Origin: Pictodentalium vernedei
Lineage: Eukaryota > Mollusca > Scaphopoda > Dentaliida > Dentaliidae
Assembly (NCBI GenBank): GCA_031216915.1
Contig: CM062289.1
Coordinates: forward strand, 247,567,187-247,631,186
Reading direction: 5' to 3'
DNA length: 64,000 nucleotides
Positions within the stretch are counted from its first letter, which is position 1; every line of letters begins with the position of its first letter. A program made the translations under genes and the position numbers. The notes beneath the pieces were generated by a model. That model had not been told where the DNA came from. It did no database searches and saw only the letters and a program-made list of their open reading frames with translations. This document shows, piece after piece, positions 54,001-63,330 of this stretch.

Positions 54001-55040
54001 AAATATCAACACTTATTTCCCGATGTGCCTAGTAGGACATCTGTTATTTTTCATGATGTTGATGTAGGAGAGGCAAATCCCATCAAACAACATCCATATA
54101 GATTGAACCCTTTCAAAACTGAGATCATGTGAAAGGAAATACAGTATATGCTGGACAATGATATCATTGAACCTGGTCATAGCAACTGGAGTTCGCCCTG
54201 TATACTAGTTCCAAAACCTGATGTAAGTTACCGATTTTGTACGAATTACTGAAAAGTGAACAGCCTCACCAAAACAGACAATTATCCAATTCCCAGAATT
54301 GACGACTGCATTGACAAACTTGGCCATGCTAAATTTGTGACAAAATTTGACTTGTTAAAGGGTTATTGGCAAGTCCCTTTAACAGAAAGAGCAAAAGAAA
54401 TATTTGCTTTTGTTACCCCATTTGGGTTGTATCAGTATAAAGTAACCCATTTTGGCATGAAAAACTCTCCGGCAACGTTCCAGCGCACGGTTAACCACTT
54501 AATTGCAGACCTAGATCACAGTGAATTTTATATTGATGATGTTATTATACACACAGATACAAATTGGGCTGATCATCTAAAGCATATTCAAGAATTTTTT
54601 GACAAAGTGACCCAAGTCAACCTAACTATTAACTTGGTAAAATCAGAATTTGGCAAAGTAGCTGTAAATTATTTAGGTCATGTTGTGGGTCAGGGGCAGG
54701 TGAGGCCAATTACGGCAAAAGTTGATGCCATTGTCAATTTTCCAGTACCAATCTCTAAAAAAGAGGTCATGAGATTCTTAGGCATGGCTGGATATTATAG
54801 AAAATTTTGTTTAAATTTCTCAGATGTTGTCTCTCCTTTGACCAGTTTATTGAGCAAAAGTGTTAAGTTTGGTCTTATGAGTGCCAGAAATCCTTTAACA
54901 GAACAAAAACTTTATTAAATAATTCCCCTATCCTGGCCAGTCCCAATTATGAAAAGCCCTTCAAATTATTTATAGATGCAAGTGACAATGGAGCAGGTGG
55001 GTATATTGCCCAGGAAGATTCCCAAGGATTCCTAATAGAT
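53956..55040 (+). pseudogene. RT, first copy of a tandem duplication
   Basis: In changing frames: DVDVGEANPIKQHPYRLN, NDIIEPGHSNWSSPC, FVTKFDLLKGYWQVPL (first catalytic Asp), FGMKNSPATFQR, FYIDDVIIHTD (Asp-Asp) and MRFLGMAGYYRKF, reaching the start of RNase H (LFIDASDNGAGG, about 54,970). Stops occur at about 54,130 and 54,250, plus a slip near 54,870. At about 55,035 the sequence jumps back to the LLPDQRNDL motif and the second copy starts. The two copies are offset by about 1085 bp. Confidence 0.85.
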
Positions 55041-56421
55041 TATTTACTGCCTGACCAAAGAAACGATTTAATTGATTTAATTTTCAAATATCAACACTTA
55101 TTTCCCGATGTGCCTAGTAGGACATCTGTTATTTTTCATGATGTTGATGTAGGAGAGGCAAATCCCATCAAACAGCATCCATATAGATTGAACCTTTTCA
55201 AAGCTGAGATCATTCGAAAGGAAATACAGTATATGCTGGACAATGATATCATTGAACCTAGTCATAGCAACTGGAGTTCGCCCTGTATACTAGTTCCAAA
55301 ACCTGATGGAAGTTACCGATTTTGTATGGATTACCGAAAAGTGAACAGCCTCACCAAAACAATTATCCAATTCCTAGAATTGATGATTGCATTGACAAAC
55401 TTGGCCATGCTAAATTTGTGACAAAATTTGACTTGTTAAAGGGTTATTGGCAAGTCCCTTTAACAGAAAGAGCAAAAGAAATATCTGCTTTTGTTACCCC
55501 ATTTGGGTTGTATCAATATAAAGTAACCCCTTTTGGTATGAAAAACTATCCGGCAATGTTCCAGCGCATGGTTAACCACTTAATTGCAGACCTAGATCAC
55601 AGTGAAGCTTATATTGATGATGTTATTATACACACAGATACAAATTGGGCTGATCATCTAAAGCATATTCAAGAATTTTTTGACAAAGTGACCCAAGTCA
55701 ACCTAACTATTAACTTGGTAAAATCAGAATTTGGCAAAGCAACTGTAAATTATTTAGGTCATGTTGTGGGTCAGGGGCAGGTGAGGCCGATTGCGGCAAA
55801 AGTTGATGCCATTGTCAATTTTCCAGTACCAAGCTCTAAAAAAGAGGTCATGAGATTCTTAGGCATGGCTGGATATTATAGAAAATTTTGTTTAAATTTC
55901 TCAGATGTTGTCTCCCCTTTGACCAGTTTATTGAGCAAAAGTGTTAAGTTTGTTTGGTCTTATGAGTGCCAGAAATCCTTTAACAGAATAAAAACTTTAT
56001 TAAATAATTCCCCTATCCTGGCCAGTCCCAATTATGAAAAGCCCTTCAAATTATTTATAGATGCAAGTGACAATGGAGCAGGTGGATATATTGCCCAGGA
56101 AGATTCCCAAGGTATTGATCACCCTGTATGTTATTTCTCCAGAAAATTTCTCAAACATCAAAAGAATTACTCTACGGTAGAAAAAGAAACTTTGGCTCTA
56201 ATTTTGGCATTAACCCATTTTGATGTGTATCTAGGAACCGCCCAATGCCCAATTACAGTTTACACCAATCATAACCCCTTAACTTTTATCAATAAAATGA
56301 AAATCAAGAATCAAAGATTATTGCGGTGGAATTAAGCCCTTCAAGAATGTAATTTAGAGATTAGGCATATTTCAGGAAGAGATAATGTTGTAGCTGATGC
56401 TCTTTCCAGAATATCCTAATT
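55041..56421 (+). pseudogene. RT-RNase H, second copy
   Basis: It repeats the previous block from LLPDQRNDL. It has EPSHSNWSSPCILVPKPDGS, a 2-base frame slip near 55,360, then an open frame to 56,335. That frame holds FVTKFDLLKGYWQVPL, AYIDDVIIHTD, FLGMAGYYRKF, RNase H LFIDASDNGAGGYIAQ, VEKETLALILAL, and a stop where LLRWALQE is expected (LLRWN-stop). The final ISGRDNVVADALSRI piece follows, ending at 56,421. It is close to functional in its core, but the slip and the stop break it. Confidence 0.85.
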
Positions 56422-56567
56422 TAAAATGATATGATCGGTCCCTATTCACTTCAAGTGTATATATGTTTATTAAAAAAAAATTGTGAAGATTATGGTGTGT
56501 GTGTATTGTAAACCAGTCAGAGTCTGCTAAAATTATATAAAAAGTTTTCAGTACCTTCAAACTTTTC

Positions 56568-56582
56568 TTTTAAGGTGGGGTG
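56568..56582 (+). other. Polypurine tract
   Basis: AAGGTGGGGTG directly precedes the 3' LTR, the expected second-strand primer. Confidence 0.7.
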
Positions 56583-56802
56583 TGTTATATAGCCCCATAT
56601 TATATCAAGATTGATATATTCTATAAGTACCACTGTTTTTATTTTCTGTAAACCAATTAGCGTAAAAGATCTTTGTATCATTTTTTTTTTTATATTAATT
56701 TTTTTTTAATTAAATTTCAGAATAGGTAAATTCATAGTTATTGTTGCTAATTCTCAGATTTCTTTCTGTTACCAATATCAATAATATTTCTATACCGTAA
56801 CA
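56583..56802 (+). repeat. 3' LTR of Gmr1-like element (deleted)
   Basis: 220 bp. It has the first 36 or so and last 185 or so bases of the 5' LTR but lacks about 540 bp between, including the TATA box. Confidence 0.9.
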
Positions 56803-58140
56803 TTTGATATTACATGAGGGAACCCGTCCGATACCAATATGGTTGTATTGTGACACCACGATCAAAACAATTTCACAGCATAAAGGAGGAAATCGATCGG
56901 ATCACGACACAGACGCCGTCCGATCGAAACTTCGTGACCGATTCTGCAATTTTAACACTGGACAATGAGGGAGCCTGTGGAGTGCAGACACACTTATTAT
57001 TAAGTCAGCCTATTAAATTATACTATGTAGGTATACAGTCCTATGACCATAAAGGAGATAATTCTAGAGATCTCATTACAATAAGGTTGAGATAATTTTT
57101 CACCAATGGGTTGAGATTACATAAGTGAAGTATTGCGATAGCAGTTTTGGTTATATTGCGAAACCACAATTAAAACACATTGACAGCATTAACTGGCTGA
57201 GTGCTGGAAGGCACTATCATGGCTTAAACAAAAAGTGAGGGTACTATGACAAAATATTCAAATTCATGGCTCATGTTTCGTTGTCAGTCAAAAGAAAATA
57301 CAAATTAGTTCACAAAGATCTGCTTTATCGCAAACTATTGAAGAGTGCCTGCGAGCACCCACCAACAATCTGTAACAAACAAATCCCGAACTGCAATACT
57401 CTGGCTACCCAAAAATATTCCAGCACCCAACCAGTTGAGAAAAAAATCGGAGATAAAAATCTCGATAGGCTCCCGACACAGTCGCTATCCGATCGAGATT
57501 ATGTGATTGATTGTGACACTGGATATTGGTAAGAGAGTATGGGGTGTGGTCAATCTTGATAAAATCGAACATATTAAGTTATACCCTGTGCATACAGTGA
57601 TTGGACTTGCGATCATAAGGAAGGTATTTCTCAGGATCAGATCACAATAAGGACATAGTGATTTTCAGACAATGATTTGTTATTACAAGAGCGAACTAGT
57701 GAGATACCAATATGGTTATAATGAGACACCACAGACAGAGCAAGTTCACCGCATAAAGGAGGAAATCGGAGATGAAATCTCGATTGGTTCACGACGCGGT
57801 CGCGATCAGATCGAAACTTCATGACCGATTCTGTAACTAAAACCCACAACTTTGAATATTCTGCGTTACAGTTAGTTGCCGAGTAGTGTTACAAACTTAA
57901 TTGAGTTTAATTATGCCACATTAGAGTTAATTGCAGAGTAGTGATACAAACTTAGTTGAGTTTAATTATGCCACATTAGAGTTAATTGCAGAGAAGTGAT
58001 GCAAACTTAATTGAATTTAATTATGTCACACTTATTTTCGGATAAGTAAAATATTATAGAAGGAGGCATCGAACGGATCAAGACGCAGTCACAATCCGGT
58101 CGCGCGTATCTGTCCGGGTGTGCGATTACACAATATTATC
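56803..58140. repeat. Hairpin-core satellite array, right part
   Basis: This continues the 47.3-49.5 kb array. Core hairpins lie near 56,890, 57,457, 57,775 and 58,075. The first bases complete the satellite unit broken by the Gmr1-like insertion. Confidence 0.8.
57868..58030. repeat. ~62-bp tandem repeat, about 2.5 units
   Basis: GAGTAGTG-TACAAACTTA-TTGAGTTTAATTATGCCACATTAGAGTTAATTGCA type units are repeated at about 57,868, 57,930 and 57,992. They sit inside the satellite region. Confidence 0.8.
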
Positions 58141-58284
58141 ACCTTGTCAAATGCCACTGCAAATCTCAAAATGAGATGACTGGAATGACAAAGTTCACAT
58201 GTAAGTATATAAAATTACATGTGATTGTAGAAATGCTCACTACTTTGGATTAGCAGATGTTTCGACACAATGTGTTTTTGTAGA

Positions 58285-59225
58285 CTATATGATTGTAGAT
58301 TGAGACCTGTTGAGGTCAAATCTTTGCACAATCCTGAATTTCTTCTCTAATTGATTCATCTGCCACTGGGTTGTGATTCTCTGAACGGAGCCATCTCGAA
58401 ACTTAATAAAGATGACCCCGTCAAACGTCCACGAGTCCTGAATTTTTCCGTCACGAGCTATCATCCTAGCGCTACGAGCTAATGAGGCTCGGGTTCTAGT
58501 CAAGTCTTCATTGATGTAAACACCATTCCAACCTGTTCCTGATTGGACACTCTAAGAATCAATCTTGACAGACTTCAGTTTTGTCCTGGATCGATACAGT
58601 TTGTCTCGTGTCCGATAGTCGTCCAGTCTAAAAATGATAGGTCTCGCGCTCACTTGATTGCCATTCACAAATCTGGCACCAACACGGTGGCTTCGCGATA
58701 TGTTCTGGATGGAAAGGCTAACTCCTGTTTGATTCGCAATATCCAAAACAATATTGTCAGTGTTCTCATCTAGTTTCTCTGGAATACCCGATAGTCTTAA
58801 ATTTGTCCTACAGCCGTATTGTTCCAAGTCATCAAATTTATCACTAAGTCTTTCAAGTTTATGGTCTTTATCAAATAGTTCGTCTTGAAGCTCTTTGACA
58901 GTATGCTCCAGTGATTCAATGTGCTCATTGGCAGCTTCAAGAAATACGCATTTCAAGTTCTCACTTACCGATGGGTTTCTCAGGACTTTAACAAAAGCCA
59001 TACACATACGATCATCTGGACTCATAGATAGCGGTGGTAGGTCGGCTCCAGCCATCAGAATGTCTGAAATGTTGAAGTCGAAATCGGGACTTAGTGCACC
59101 CTTGCTTTCTTATTTTCCCCAGGGGAGGGGATGTGGTCAGTCGTGTTCCATGATCTTTTCTTACTTTTTTCATTTTCATTTTCGGAGGCCACTTTGTCTT
59201 TCTGAGAAGTCTGAGAATTTTCCAT
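58285..59225 (-). pseudogene. L1-type ORF1 protein (coiled coil, RRM-like, CTD)
   Basis: From ATG at about 59,225 the frame begins MENSQTSQKDKVASENENEK. A one-base slip near 59,095 leads into SPDFDFNISDILMAGADLPP. A coiled coil follows (EHIESLEHTVKELQDELFDK...). Then comes an RRM-like segment (LEQYGCRTNLRLSGIPE...SRSHRVGARF) and, after one in-phase stop at 58,552-58,554, the C-terminal domain (YINEDLTRTRASLARSAR...DSWTFDGVIFIKF). This is the layout of L1/Transposase_22-type ORF1, an RNA-binding nucleic-acid chaperone of LINEs. No ORF2 follows toward 57,840, so it is an orphan. Confidence 0.8.
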
Positions 59226-59242
59226 GTTTTATTTATCTTTTT

Positions 59243-60300
59243 TAGTCCCCTACGGGAACCGTAAGGGGACTATAGGATTGCACTCCGTCCGTCCGTCTGT
59301 CCGTCCGTCCATCCATCCATCCGTCCATCCATCCGTCCGTCCGTCCGTCTGTCTGTCTGTCCGTCTGTCCGTCTGTCTGTTTTTTATGTTACCACCTCTC
59401 CCTCCAACATGCTTTAATAAGCTACACCTTTCATATTTGGTACATGGATAAATGGTTCTGAGGGGATGATGCACGCTCAAAATTTTTTTTTCAAAATCCA
59501 AGATGGCGGAATGGCGGCCATTTTTGTTGTGTTTTTTAAGCTTTTTTTCTCTATTTTTATGTTACCACCCCTCCCACCAACATGGTTCAAGCTACACTTT
59601 GCATATTTGGCACATCGATAGAGGGTTGGGAGGGGATGATGCACGTTCAATATTTTTTTTTCAAAATCCAAGATGGCGGCATGGCGGCCTTTTTGTTGTG
59701 TTTTTTAAGCTTTTTTTCTCTATTTTCATGTTACCACCCCTCCCACCAACATGGTTAAAGCTACACTTTGCATATTTGGCAGATGGATAGAGGGTTGGGA
59801 GGGGATGATGCACGTTCAATATTTTTTTTTCAAAATCCAAGATGGCGGCATGGCGGCCATTTTTGTTGTGTTTTTTAAGCTTTTTTCTCTATTTTATGTT
59901 ACCACCCCTCACTCCAACATGGTTCAAGCTACACTTTTTATATCTGGCACATGGATAGAGGGTTGTAATGGGATGTTGCACGTTCAGTATTTTTTTTCCA
60001 AAATTCAAAATGGCGCCATGGCAACCATTTCTGTTGTGTTTTTTAAGCCTTTTTCTCTATTTTATGTTACCACTGCTCCCTCCAACATGGTTCAAGCTGC
60101 ACTTTTCATATATTGTACATGGATAAAGGGGTTGTGAGGGGATTATGCACGCTCAATTTTTTTTTTCAAAATCTAATATCTGTCTGTCTGTCCGTCTCTC
60201 TGTCTCTCTGTCTGTTTTTATGTTACCACCTCTCCCTCTAATATGCTTCAAGCTACACCTTTCATATTTGGTACATGGATAAATGGTTCTGAGGGGATTG
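59243..60300. repeat. Palindrome, (GTCC/GTCT)n and ~170-bp satellite
   Basis: A TAGTCCCCT...AGGGGACTA inverted repeat (59,243-59,272) is followed by GTCC/GTCTGTCC repeats (about 59,283-59,382). About five units follow with ATGTTACCACC-CTCC, CAACATGGTTCAAGCTACAC, GAGGGGATGATGCACG and TCAAAATCCAAGATGGCGG, spaced about 155-175 bp. A second GTCTGTCTCTCTGTC run at about 60,180-60,215 precedes the last partial unit. Open frames here are repeat artefacts. Confidence 0.85.
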
Positions 60301-60960
60301 TCATCACATCAGAACATCAACATTTGAAATTATAAACTTTGTAAATAGTTTTCACAAATTCTTAATTGCCTAACAACATCAAACACTTGTTACCAACATG
60401 CTACCAGCATAAACAAACACTCAGCCATGAGTGACGACGAACAGCATATTTTCAACATATTGAAGTCTCAGCAAATCCTTCAAAAAACTTCTCAATGCGT
60501 ATAAATTGCATCATAAAGTTTCCATAATGTTCTAGATCGACTCTATCCATCCATTGAGAACATGCTAACTTTTGATCCGCCCACTAAAAACATTTAATTC
60601 ATCATAAAACCGACTTCGAAGCAGAGAGAGAAAAAAATCAACTTCTGACCACCATTAGTCACGTGTGTCTCTTTCCGATTTTGCTCACCTCAAAATAAAA
60701 ATCGAACCAAAAAACCCCAAAATAGTCAGATTTCCGACAATTCAATCATAAAAAATAAAATAAGAGCAAATAATTTGTCCCCTGAGTACCATATTTCAAC
60801 AAAATACTGTTTACTCATTTCCTTAATGACCCAAGGGATGTAACTCTATCGGTTGTCTTCTGCGATTATAAAAACAAAATAATTATCACGAATTTGGTCC
60901 AAGTGATTGTGGAGCTGAGATTTTATTTCCACTATGCTTGTATTGTGTTTCAAACGGGAC
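60300..60960. other. No recognisable gene
   Basis: AT-rich sequence without a domain-bearing frame or obvious repeat boundary. Confidence 0.5.
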
Positions 60961-60966
60961 AAAAAC

Positions 60967-61106
60967 GTTATCTCCACCAACCTGTTTGGTATATGGAGAT
61001 TTAATACCTGGATGACTCATTTAAACACCTTGTCTGCGGCTCGGTGTTTAAAAACTGACATCCAGGTATGAAATCTCCATACACCGTACATGTTGGCAGA
61101 GATAAC
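60967..61106. repeat. Long hairpin with nested inner stem
   Basis: The outer arms (about 48 nt, GTTATCTCC...ACCTGGATG) are roughly 85% complementary. Inside, TTTAAACACC and GGTGTTTAAA form a perfect 10-bp stem around a short loop. The total is 140 nt. Confidence 0.85.
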
Positions 61107-61531
61107 TTATATTATCTTTCAGTAATTTTTTGGGAAATCCCTGGTTCCTGAATCCATGAAAAAGAGAGAGAGAGAGTATTATATGTCTTTGATTGTGCTG
61201 GTACATGCAAAGGTAAAAAATACAAAGTCACATTTGGCCAGTGGAGGATCCAATAATTTACTGTATGTGGCTACATGATGTTCTATGTGTTATCAGACAT
61301 GTATCTGTGGGGTGTGTGATATTCTATGGAGTTTCTATGATGTAAATTGTTGAACTGCAGGTCGATTCTCTCTTTCAGCTGATCCTTTTTGTCATGCATC
61401 CCCAAGTTGTTTCACCCTGCCTGCCTCGCTAGATAATCTATTTCAGTTGCGCTATTTGTGATGGTTTAATAAACAAAGTGGTTCTTACTTGGTTAGTTTG
61501 ATATCCCGGAAACTTCAAATCAGCATTCGAC

Positions 61532-62194
61532 TAGAGCTGAAATGGTTAAGGGCCTAAGGGGTTTTCTTGATCGATAAATCACGTGGGTTAACCTTGGTTA
61601 ACCGATTAATCACTTGTCCAAATAGATATCTGAATAATTGCCATACCGTTGATGATTTACAGCATGAACCCTTTACCCAACGTAACAAACAAAACCGACT
61701 AGGCCTATATACAAAAATCTCCATTCAAATTTATTATTTTTTCAATTTTTGTCTCAAAAACATAGCTTATGACCCCTCATTGGAACGAGCTCATTGAGCT
61801 TGTTCCAATGAGGGGTCATAAGCTATGTTTTTGAGTCAAAAATTGAACATTTTTAGTAATTCATGAATATATTTTGCAAGTATCGTCTGCTACCCGCAAT
61901 GGGTAAAGGGTTAAGAATGACTATTTCCAGCTACTGATACAGTATTATGATCATGCAAGTAAACAAGTATGTCAGCAAGTAACTTACATGTTTTACTTTG
62001 TCTCATATAATTGATGTGAGTCAGTGTGACAATGTTTGCCTGTTTTGGAGCAAGTTTGTTCCTTTGTTAACCAATATGATACAATAGTTCAAAAGTAACG
62101 GTTGATTGATCAGTTACTTTTTGGATCAATCAATTACTTTTTGGATCGATCGACATGTTGATCATTGATTAATCGATTAACCGTTTCAGCTCTA
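61532..62194. mobile_element. hAT-like non-autonomous element
   Basis: The ends are TAGAGCTGAAATGGTTAA (from 61,532) and, inverted, TAGAGCTGAAACGGTTAA (to 62,194). The latter continues into TCGATTAATC, a known hAT-type terminal motif style. Flanking 8-mers CATTCGAC (61,524-61,531) and CATTCGTC (62,195-62,202) match at 7 of 8 positions, fitting an 8-bp hAT TSD. No transposase is present. AACCCTTTACCCA/TGGGTAAAGGGTT and a 107-bp palindrome lie inside. An outer inverted pair (about 61,481-61,504 and 62,252-62,275) suggests it sits in another TIR element. Confidence 0.75.
61741..61847. repeat. 107-bp near-perfect palindrome
   Basis: Pairing base by base around position 61,794 gives 53 opposed positions with two mismatches (61,787/61,801 and 61,752/61,836). 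There is no loop beyond the central base. Confidence 0.95.
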
Positions 62195-62404
62195 CATTCG
62201 TCCTTCAGTCTCAGGCTGATATGAAGTTACCTCAGGCTAATATCTCGGCTAATATGAAACTAACCAAGTAACAACCTCTAATTATTAGTCATAATAAAAG
62301 TGGCAGAAAGTTGATACATGGTGGTTACGTATACACCAAAAAGGCACCAAAAAGTCTCCAATTCGATGGAGTTGTTTAGGTAAAAATGGTTTCAATTGTT
62401 ATGC

Positions 62405-63138
62405 AATCGCGACCACAGATTTGGAGGCAAGTTGAATGAAGATATGAAATTTAGTTGTCGTCAGATCACCGAAGTTAAGCAACGTCAAGCCCAGTCCTGG
62501 AAATGAGACATATGCGAGTGCAATAGCTCCCTTCAGCACCCGTGTTTTCTATTTTACAGGAGCAAAAAATAGCACTTGTTGAAAAATATTGTGGAACTTT
62601 AATATACTGTGAGTGCATATAAATATGTATTGTTTTTAGAAAGCAAGATCTTATACATTCAAACTTTCTGGTGTTTAGTGACAGTATTCCCTCAAAATTC
62701 ATGTACCGACATTTTACAGGTGCAGTTTACTCCCATCTCTGATTTCACGGGAGCTTAAAACTGCACCCTCCCATTTTGTTCATTTCCAGCACTGGTCAAG
62801 CCTGGTTAGTCCTAGGATGGGGGACCGTCTGAGCGAACAATTCGGACTCCCACGTTCTGTCCTTGGGCAAGGCACTAAACCCTGATTGTCCACATGGGGG
62901 CATGATGATGCTGTGTACTAAGGTGTACTGCACGTGAATGGTACACATGTCTTCAACCAATCTAACCCTGCCTGTGCTGCAGTGCAGAGTTATGATGTTG
63001 GGGAACTGGCAGCTGCTCGTTGTTGCCCAGTGGTTCTCTCTGGGTACCCCAGCTTCCTCCACCTGTAAAACTGTCACCGGGACGATATGACCCTGGCTGT
63101 TAAAGTGCCGTTAAACCTTAATAAATAAATAAATAAAT
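62405..63138 (+). mobile_element. 5S-rRNA-derived SINE, interrupted by a MITE
   Basis: The head contains GATCACCGAAGTTAAGCAAC then GTCAAGCC. After a 303-bp insertion it continues with TGGTTAGTCCTAGGATGG and GGGACCGTCTGAG. These are the A-box/intermediate and C-box parts of 5S rRNA, the internal RNA polymerase III promoter. The body (from about 62,840) matches the SINE at 8850-9143, and the tail is (AATA)n at 63,118-63,138. It is a SINE3-type element and not a 5S gene, because the 5S part is diverged and fused to the body. The start coordinate is approximate. Confidence 0.8.
62492..62794. mobile_element. hAT-type MITE inside the SINE
   Basis: The ends are CAGTCCTGGAAATGA (62,492) and, inverted, CAGTGCTGGAAATGA (62,794), 14 of 15 identical. 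GTCAAGCC at 62,484-62,491 and 62,795-62,802 is a perfect 8-bp TSD. Removing the insert restores a continuous 5S-like head. 303 bp, non-coding. Confidence 0.92.
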
Positions 63139-63214
63139 GTAGCTCATACAAAGGATAGGGCTGGTATGAATATATATGCTGTAATACGATTGTGGGCATA
63201 TAATCCTAAGAGCA

Positions 63215-63330
63215 TCATGTCCTAAGGGCATTTTGGTCACTACCACTAATGCAGATTTACTGAGGGCATTTTGTCAAAGGGCTTTTGTCCTAAGGCATTT
63301 TGTCCCAAAATCATTTTGTCCAGATATCCA
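63215..63330. repeat. GGGCATTTTGTCC-type short repeats
   Basis: CATTTTGTC(A/C) or CTTTTGTCC strings occur six or more times, some preceded by AAGGG or AAGG. They are related to the motif at 41,815-41,990. Confidence 0.6.

Larger units (their letters stand above)
49550..56802 (+). mobile_element. Gmr1-like Ty3/gypsy retrotransposon (IN before RT)
   Basis: The LTRs (49,550-50,308 and 56,583-56,802) start TGTTATATAGCCCCATATTA and end ATACCGTAACA. TTTG at 49,546-49,549 and 56,803-56,806 is a perfect 4-bp TSD. Satellite copies at about 48,740 and 57,660 show the uninterrupted target (GTGATTTGATATTAC type). Coding order is Gag with a SCAN-like capsid, CCHC, protease, integrase, then RT and RNase H. 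Integrase upstream of RT with Ty3-type sequences is the hallmark of Gmr1-like elements. The 3' LTR is deleted and part of RT is duplicated in tandem, so this copy is dead. Confidence 0.9.

Noticed and set aside
59224..60137. Frames with PSVRPSIHPSV-type and PPLPPTW-type repeats
   Set aside because: They are translations of GTCC microsatellite and 170-bp satellite units, without a start or domain.
62405..62840. Functional 5S rRNA gene
   Set aside because: The 5S-like sequence is diverged, interrupted by a MITE and fused to a SINE body with an AATA tail.
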